A stretch of 41,305 bases of DNA from Purshia tridentata (taxonomy: Eukaryota > Streptophyta > Magnoliopsida > Rosales > Rosaceae), in the NCBI GenBank assembly GCA_003254885.1, contig QANT01005603.1, forward strand, positions 1 through 41,305. Reading direction: 5' to 3'. Numbering within the stretch: position 1 is the first letter of the stretch; each line of letters begins with the position of its first letter. Below, in pieces: positions 34,201-41,305 of this stretch. The notes below the pieces were generated by a model. The model saw nothing but the letters and a program-made list of their open reading frames with translations. It ran no database searches and was not told where the DNA came from. The position numbers and the translations under genes were made by a program.

Positions 34201-35882
34201 AGTTTGTGGCCAAGTTCATTTATAGATTTTGTAAATTTAAGTGCATGATAATTAACACGGCAGCGCAACTTTTGCAGATCGTCATCAAGGTTAGGTGCAA
34301 GCCTATAGTCAAACTTTGTCAATTGCAGAACCTGAAAATTGGCAAGTGTTAATTGCCTTTTTGCACCAAACCATAACCATCAAAATAGACTTTGCTCTAT
34401 GACAAGAAAATTAAATGACATAAGAAATTGAGCACCCCCCATAGAAAAACATAAGAAACTATGTTTTTGAAGCAAGGATAAGGAAATTATGCGGCTACAA
34501 TACATCACTAAAATTCGAGCTATACAACTCAAAAAAATAATCAAAATGTTTGAATGTGCATATCTTATACATATTGGCAAAGTTCCTTACTCGTCTCCTT
34601 AAAAGTATTGGCAGAACTTGCTCTATATAATATTCAGGATCAGATTTCCTTGGAACACGCATGGTATATGGAGGTTTTTCCATGCTCCGCATGACTTTTT
34701 CAGGAACTCTTCGGATAATAGTCACATCTTTTGCAAGGGAAGACATAAACCAATCAACATCAAAGATGTTGACAAAATCACTGCATGGAAGATTAGCCTA
34801 TTTAATAGGGGATAAATGGAAATCCAATTTGCACAAACACTACCATGATTTTTTTTAAAGAAACATAAAAGTAAGATTTGGGGCTCAAACATTGATAGAA
34901 GCACATTACCTATCATCCTTCCAATACGAATGATGATCCAGCTCAGGTACAACTAAGGTAGCATTAAGAATCCGGGCAACAACCACTGCATCTGTTATCT
35001 GATTGCAAGAAATAATTTTCATTTTTGGCATTGAGAAAACAATAAAATATTAGTAGAAAAACAAAAATTCCAGATAGCTTTTAGACACAGAACTTGAGTC
35101 TTATTTTCTTTGTTGGGTCTCAATATATAGAGAAGACAAAAAAAACCGCAACTGAACATAAAAACAATCTGACTTACTCCCGTTCTTTGCTGGTTCAGCC
35201 CCCCACTGGTTGCAATCAGCAAATACCCATTTGACTTTCGCTCGGGTACAGCCGCTAAATTTAACATACAATTATTACGCGTTAAAAACACAAACTTGAC
35301 AATGACAAATTAACAAATTGACAATGCTTGCAAAAATGATATCTACAAACCCATTTTTTCAATACGAATTAACTTACGAGCATAATGACGACCTCTTTCA
35401 CTGCACCCATAGTAGAATTTCGAATACTTGGATTTCCAAACATCAATTTCCTCTCGACCATTCCCACCCTAAATTGAAATCATCATTTTTCTTCATTCAA
35501 TTACAAATGAAAATTTCACAAGAAAACAAAAAAATGAAGGTAAAGACTAAAAATTGAGTACCAGCTTGGAGTAGAAGCTGTGCTTGACCAGGCGCTGAGA
35601 GTACCATTCGAGATCAGAGGCCACGTGGCCAGTGAAGAGCGAAATCAAGCCCAGCGCAAACAGCATGAGCCCGCACACCATGGACCACGACACTGGTTGC
35701 TGCTTTCTCTGGTGCTGCGGCGGCGGCAACGACGCCGTTTTGGTGGTTGATCTCAAGCACACGTGCTTGTTGTTCTTGTTGTTGTTGTCGTTGGTACCAT
35801 TGTAGCCACCGTTTTGGTGCTGTAACAGAGCCAGCTTCGCTGCCGGAGTCAAGCTAAACCTCCACGCCTTCGCCACGCCCAT
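31289..35882 (-). CDS. Plant O-fucosyltransferase-family protein (GT106/O-FucT type)
   Basis: Exons on the minus strand: 35882-35562, 35468-35378, 35254-35178, 34998-34910, 34780-34591, 34331-34150, 33337-33235, 33015-32687, 31787-31289. All are GT..AG with consistent phases, giving 626 aa. The layout is a Golgi type II membrane enzyme: a basic, Asn-rich cytosolic tail, one membrane anchor at residues ~66-86 (WSMVCGLMLFALGLISLF) and a lumenal catalytic region. Family motifs are ATSGGLNQQRTGITDAVVVA (after 150), VPELDHHSYWKDDSDF, AVHLRFERDMLAFSGC (near 312-327, the nucleotide-sugar binding Arg region) and DVFVTNNNGNMAKILAGRR followed by YMGHKRTIRPN. Relatives include the Arabidopsis FRIABLE1 group, which affects cell adhesion through pectin. 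Donor sugar and acceptor cannot be read from sequence. The C terminus after GEFHEYPYACVC is unusually long and repetitive. Gene appears intact. Confidence 0.95.
31383..31558 (-). repeat. Tandem 32-residue repeat in the fucosyltransferase tail
   Basis: Two copies offset by 96 bases encode HPGQVAMDSKGKAKKRYNVQ and HSGQAAMDSTEKTKNSYNVE. Because the period is a multiple of three the frame is kept. The repeat lies after the conserved catalytic region, just before the acidic end EDNEDDEIFPD. Confidence 0.9.
33381..33735. repeat. ~179-bp tandem duplication in a fucosyltransferase intron
   Basis: The unit starting aaattcaatcatac at 33381 is repeated from 33560 with about ten percent difference. Shared landmarks are gcagttcctttaagaagac, ttatgcaagcattttatc and tgaaaaacttcaa. 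It lies in the intron between exons 6 and 7 and leaves the splice sites untouched. Confidence 0.9.
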
Positions 35883-36270
35883 CCAGCACAGCCAGCCCTC
35901 ACGTTTGCTGTTTATTTACTGGAAATGCCATTCCTCACCTTTCCAAATCATGTCCCCTTCTCTCTCGGTCTATCTCGGTCTCCGATCAGATTGCGGCGAG
36001 CACGACGGAGCGTGTGTGTCGTCGTAGGAAGGGTAGTTGGTGTAAATAAGGGGAATGTGGAGGTCAAAAAGTTGTTGAATTTGGAGCGCAAACCCTAGTG
36101 AGTGCGGGTTTTGAGACGAGGATCAATATCACTGTGCAGCTTTTGAGATGTGTTGGGAGAGAGAGACAGTGGAGGTGTTTAGAAGAAAGAGAGAGTGTGT
36201 GTATGTGTAACAGTGTGAGGACGAGAATCAGAAAGCTTGCTTTATTTATTTATTTCTTTATTTATGGCTG
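35883..36270 (-). promoter_or_regulatory. 5'UTR and core promoter region of the fucosyltransferase gene
   Basis: On the minus strand this region contains CT-rich tracts (complement of gagagagaca and gaaagagagag) just upstream of the ATG. A TATA-like ataaataaag cluster lies at about 36240-36266. Together they look like a core promoter with a leader of roughly 300 bases. The transcription start is inferred. Confidence 0.4.
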
Positions 36271-39200
36271 TAAAATGTAAATTAAATAAAATAAATTTAC
36301 TGGAATTGTTTCCATTTTGGCAAAGTTGTAGGATAAAGTTTGAGCAATTACGAGGGTCAATTATAAATAATCTTGGATTGAATTTGTAATTAATAACTCA
36401 TTAATTACCTTGTGTTTTAATAGTCATTGATTATAATAAGTGCTAGTCCTCAACATTGTTTAAAATAAAATTTAATAATCGGATCATCCATTTAAGAAAT
36501 TTTCAAATAAAATTTAATAATTGGTGAAACAATGTAATGGAAAGTAGGTTTATACCACTTTATTAGATATACATCATATTCGGTTAATTAGAAGTGCAAC
36601 TTATTTGTATAAAATAATATGGATAAAGATAATATTAGAGGCACTATTTTTTATCACTAAAATATATAACAGATACCATATTAGTTTTTTAATTATCGCA
36701 AATAAATAAAATTTAGAGTGAATTAATAAAAAATGAAAAAATCTTATAATTGAAAATAATAATTAGTACTTCTAACACTATTCATATGGTAAGTATTGCA
36801 CAAATAACTTTATTTTTATGTTATTTTATGTGTGAAGTAATGAAGTTTAATTTTTTTGTTAAGCTATTATGGGAAAAAAGATGGCTGTTCCGTCTTTGAT
36901 GGAGCAGATAGAATAACACTAACTAGCCCAACGGCGGCTCATATGGTGACTCCGTTTTGGGATATCAGAGTTTCAGAAGGGTAAACTTGAGATATCAGAA
37001 TGTTAGGGAGGGCAGAATTGGTAAGTTAGAATTAATGGGTGCATTGAAGGATGATAAATCACGAGATCCATGTAAGGTGAATGTATTTAAGTGATTAGAT
37101 GGATTCATGAATTGACCAAAAAGATATGTGCAATTAGGACATGATTGAATTGAAGTGTGTCACTTGGTTTATTATGGCCTCTTCAATGATTTATTCAGAC
37201 CAAAATAAGAAAAATGCATGAAAATAATACTTATTGATGTATCTTCTATCTTTTTTTTTTTACTTATGTAAACATGTTAAAAATTAAATAAATCAACAAA
37301 AAATACACATTAATTTCATGCTTATGAATTCACCTCAGCCATAATTTTAACCGTAACAATGATTGCTAATGATTGTCACTGTGTAGCAACATTTTTCTTG
37401 TTTGGCAGTGATATGATTATGAGTGAAAATAACAATGAATCCGACATTATTCTTAAGCTTAATTAGGAGACAATAAAATGAATGATACATGTATGCCAAT
37501 CAACCTAAGGTTTGTTGGCACTGGCACTGGTCCATTGCTTATGGCTTAGGTCTAAATCATAATTAATGCTCAACAAGCAAAAATTTAACCTACACCCTAA
37601 AATACACAACTCATCATGTTGGGGAAGAAATCAAAATAACCAGAAGTCAAAAAAACAAAAATTAAGCAGGTGGAGTGGAGTGCTCGGGCTTGAAGAATAC
37701 AATGCCCATTCTTAAAATATGAGTTTATTGATCATATATTAGGTGCATCTTACATTTTAATGTGAATTGGGGTTGACAGAAGATAAAATTGCCTTAGTCC
37801 TTACATACACACCTGTGTTTGAACCCTCTTTCCTCTCCTGTAATTAAATCTTAAAAAAATTTTAGTTGAAGAATGACACTATAGTGAACCGTAAAATACT
37901 CACCACATCCATTACACACAAAAAATAGATAAATTCAACACAACACCAATATCTTAAAATATTAGGTTCTATTTGGATGGAGTGATTTCAAATAAAGAAA
38001 GTATAACTTGAAAAAACAAGTATAATTGAGGTAATAATGTGTGATTTGCTCTTTAAATTATTGCCTAAAACCTTTTGGATTAGTTACATCACCCTATGTC
38101 ATGCCAAATAATGTGCGTCATGTTAGGCTTGCCCCTTGGAATTTGAACAATACTTAATGTAGCATATATACCTGAGAAGCAAAACTATGCATCATGTGTG
38201 TTCCTTACTTGTTTGGCTTGTGTTCAAGTTAATTACCTAAAGCACAGGACATTGAAACTGGAACCCGCAGAGCAAAAAATATCCTACTTAGCTTGCACTA
38301 TGAATCTTCAACCCCATTGAAAGGTTTATATATATTGTTTGTGTCTGTGTGGGAGATACTTATAGCTAGTGATCTTATGCAGCATCACTTTCACAACCAC
38401 ATCCACGGAATGTGTTTTAGCAAGGAAAAGAATGGTCCTAGATTCTCCTACTCGTTTTATTAGTATAAATACAATACCACCAGAAGAAATAGTACGTAAT
38501 TGGCTCAACTTAGTTTAAAATAAATTAAGTTGAGTTGAGCCACATGCACAGAGACAGACAAAGGTGGGTTTGAATTTTTGAGTTTTAGTGACTGTCACTA
38601 GTTTCTCTAGAAAAGTGTGTGTCTCTCACCACTAATTAGTTATCAAAGAAGCTAGTGTCTTTAGCATAGCATAGTGTTTTTGAAAGTTGATTCCCTTACT
38701 AAAATATGTCCTTTTGGTAAAATGGTGGGTTTGCTTAGAAATGCATCGATCGAGTTGGACCCCCCATATCTGCAATCTGGAACATTGATGACATTGTATA
38801 AGTTTGAATCTATTGACTGATAACCATGTAATGAAAGTTGCAAATTGCAATTGTTAGTTGTGATGTCGCCGAAAATTCCTAGCCTAAGTTGTTCAAGCAT
38901 CCACGTGATTGGTAATAACAGCGCATAAATAATTACATGATTTAGTGAGAATTCATGTTAATTAATAGCCTAAGTTGTTCAAGCATTCACGTGATTAATT
39001 GTTAATAACAGCACATAAATAATTACATGATTAACATGTGAGAGTATGTTATAAGAGTTTAGATATATATATATATATATATATATATATCTATTACATG
39101 AATTAATTGTTAATAACAGCACATAAATAATTACATTAACATGTGAGAGTATGTTATAAGAGTTTAGATATATATATATATATATATATATCTATTACAT

Positions 39201-40450
39201 GCAAATTATTATTATTTTTTAAATATATTGCATTCAAAGATTTGGTTTCACCCACAAAATATATATGACTATGAGCTAATAAACTCTTTTAAAACTGTAA
39301 TATAAGAAATACCGAGTACATATTATCCCAATTTTTAGTCAACAATAAATGTTGTAGCTAGTCGTCTCCTTGCTTGTACATGAGGCATTGAAGCGTAGCC
39401 ACAAGTTCCTTGATTGTTTTAATATCTAACTTGTTGCATGTTGGTTTGGTTACTTGTATAAATGCTAATCTTCATCTATGTGAAACATTTTACGGCATGT
39501 GGGGGTTGAAGTTGATGAAACAATATATCACCAAGCACCTAAGCAACATGCTGGCATGCATTGATGGACGTACGAATTACTTAATTACATGATATTCCTG
39601 ATCAACCAGGTTGGCCTTCTCAATTAATCCATAAACATATCTAAATTTTTCGTGACTCTAAGGCATCTCGTTGTCATCAAAGTCACGGTCAAACGTATTG
39701 ACGTAATTGTGGATGATATAACATGTTCCATTTGCCTAAAGTAAATTAAGTTAAAAGTGGAACCTTACAGAAACAAGATAGAACACTATAGTTTAATGGA
39801 AAATACTATCCACTTTCTCCACCCATCTTCTCCTTTATTATTCTCATTCCATATCGTAAACCGTTCAATTTATTTGTTAGATCTAACAATGAAGATCATT
39901 GCTACAAAAAATTAACCAAATCAAAAATCATTTGGTTATGTAACTATGATAAAATAAACATACGATTTTGATAATAATTTGATTCATCACCGTTAGTTTA
40001 TTTATAAAAATTATATGATCAAACGATTTTCGATTTAGTTAATTTTTTACAAAGATGACTTCAAATAATTATCTAAAATATGAACGGTTCGAATCATAAA
40101 AATACATTTTGAAATGTGAATACTAAAGGAAAAGGTCGGTGGAAAATGTGGATAACATTACTCTAGTACAATAGTAACAGTAATGATTATTTAAAATTTT
40201 GAAATTTTCTCTGGTGTCTATATTGCTGCACAAAATATCTTGTAATGATATCTTGTAATTTCTTAATCAAAAGATATGCAATAAAAGTAGGTCTCACAGT
40301 CTTGTTAGACTCTTAGCCACGCCAGCTGAATTAAAGCCAAAAAAGGGTGTTAGGTAGCAGATTAGATTTAGAGCAGCAATATTGAATGAGGTTTATTCAG
40401 GTATTAATGCTAATGCTTTGCTCTATTGCCTATAATATATATCACCAAAA
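36271..40450. other. Long AT-rich intergenic region, no gene
   Basis: No frame here exceeds about 80 codons and none shows a recognisable domain. The region contains tandem duplications near 38.9-39.2 kb, AT microsatellites and an imperfect palindrome at 38501-38542. RNA genes were looked for by eye (tRNA boxes, common miRNA seeds) and not found. Confidence 0.6.
38881..39200. repeat. Nested tandem duplications with AT microsatellites
   Basis: A block with cctaagttgttcaagcat and gcataaataattacatga at 38881-38943 recurs at 38968-39032. Its 3' half plus an acatgtgagagtatgttata block and an AT run (38994-39095) then recurs about 108 bases later (39102-39199). Two lengths of AT microsatellite (about 39062-39090 and 39168-39191) belong to the successive copies. 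Confidence 0.9.
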
Positions 40451-41305
40451 TGGCCCACACAGTCTGTATATGACGCAGCGGAAATAACAAAGGAATTACC
40501 AGCGTAATCCTAGCGAAGATAAAATTCCGGAATCCACAAGGAAAAATGAGAAAACTCAAGTTTATTGAAATATTGTCAAAAGTACCAAAACAACTTTAGA
40601 AAATCCTTAAATACGTTTCTGGAAACCCTAGGTCAAAACGACCATATAAATAAAGCCCGTGGGCCAAAAGGAACCCAAATAAAATAAGGACGAAAATAAA
40701 TAAAATACTTCAAAACTTAAAACGCAGTTTTGAGGTCCTAAACGAAAGGAACCCAAATAAAATAAGGACGAAAATAAATAAAATACTTCAAAACTTAAAA
40801 CGCAGTTTTGAGGCCCTAAACGACCTCGAANAAAACGCAGTTTTGAGGCCCTAAACGACCTCGAATGGCCGAAAAAGCCTATTAATCACAGCATTAGCTG
40901 TGAGTTGCAATCGTCGCGCGATTCCCTTCGATTTGATATATAAATCAACCATATTCGGACTCAAAACCCCTTCCAATGAACAGTAAAATTCAGTTTTTGC
41001 CTTTTCGTGAGTTTCGGCGCGCCAACTGCTCTTCGAACCTCACGGCTAGCTGCTCTACATCAATATAGGATTTGAATCGATCATCTACTAATCCCTTGTG
41101 TACGTATTAATCTTGTACTAAGCTTTTGGATGTTTATGAATGTATTCATTGCTCTCATTGCTATGGAAGATCTTCATTAAATATTGCTTCTTCCATAGCA
41201 ATTGTTTGCAACACAGAGTTATCTAAAGAGAGAGAAAGACAGAGAGAGAAATAAATCACGAAGACGTTTAGCCTGTTTTCCTCAACAACAAAAATATATT
41301 TTTCA
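40450..41305. other. Repeat-like terminal segment, possible transposon fragment
   Basis: Base composition changes here: CG-containing words (gacgcagcgg, gtcgcgcgattc, ttcggcgcgcc) appear in an otherwise AT-rich spacer. No ORF, inverted ends or LTR termini could be defined, and the segment runs off the window. It may be part of a larger repeat, but this rests on composition only. Confidence 0.3.
40667..40865. repeat. 78-bp tandem repeat and 34-bp repeat flanking an N
   Basis: The unit aaaggaacccaaataaaat...ctaaacg at 40667-40744 is repeated at 40745-40822. Its last part, aaaacgcagttttgaggccc through gacctcgaa (40797-40830), is repeated identically at 40832-40865, with only the N at 40831 between. 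Confidence 0.93.

Noticed and set aside
37774..37792. miR156-like string (ttgacagaagat)
   Set aside because: Only the first 13 or so bases match the mature miRNA and no complementary arm lies within a few hundred bases.
38881..39200. CRISPR-like spaced repeats
   Set aside because: The copies are contiguous diverged tandem duplications in a plant nuclear sequence, with no regular unique spacers.

Overview
The window is nuclear DNA from a flowering plant, most likely a eudicot. Genes are split by AT-rich introns with GT..AG borders, the products are plant-specific families, and the spacers are full of small transposons, simple repeats and short tandem duplications. The protein sequences feel rosid-like (possibly Rosaceae), but that is an impression rather than a demonstration. 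Two single N characters (11171 and 40831) show that this is a draft assembly.

Four intact protein-coding genes can be spliced by hand with every exon phase agreeing. (1) 1502-3301, minus strand: a three-exon tonoplast aquaporin of the TIP2 (delta-TIP) group, 249 aa. (2) 6682-13523, plus strand: an 11-exon protein with an N-terminal MIP1-type leucine zipper and a C-terminal DUF547 domain, about 607 aa; only its first exon is uncertain. (3) 18588-29946, plus strand, with two further non-coding exons upstream from about 15.8 kb: a very large (2493 aa) Agenet/Tudor-like nuclear protein of the Arabidopsis G2484-1 family, 16 coding exons. (4) 31289-35882, minus strand: a nine-exon plant O-fucosyltransferase-family type II membrane protein, 626 aa. 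Genes 3 and 4 are convergent (tail to tail) with a 1.3 kb spacer. The genes do not form a pathway; this is ordinary gene order in euchromatin.

Mobile-element traces: a frameshifted RNase H domain from a non-LTR retroelement (5.2-5.8 kb, minus), a tRNA-derived SINE-like element in intron 1 of the DUF547 gene (7.05-7.25 kb), a Tourist/Harbinger-like MITE with 38-bp inverted ends in its intron 6 (10.9-11.3 kb), a LINE C-terminal relic in a 5'UTR intron of the Agenet gene (17.9-18.3 kb), and weaker MITE candidates near 4.1-4.7 and 13.9-14.3 kb. Spacers 1-1500, 3425-5150, 13524-15400, 29947-31288 and 36270-41305 hold no gene that I can support.

The most notable biology is inside the Agenet gene. 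It has three tandem ~79-residue repeats, followed by a duplicated exon-intron unit that left two tandem in-frame splice acceptors exactly 60 nt apart. Both N characters sit exactly between near-identical direct repeats, which looks like unmerged contig overlap and not real duplication. I found no CRISPR array, no tRNA or rRNA gene, and nothing that amounts to a convincing new biological system.
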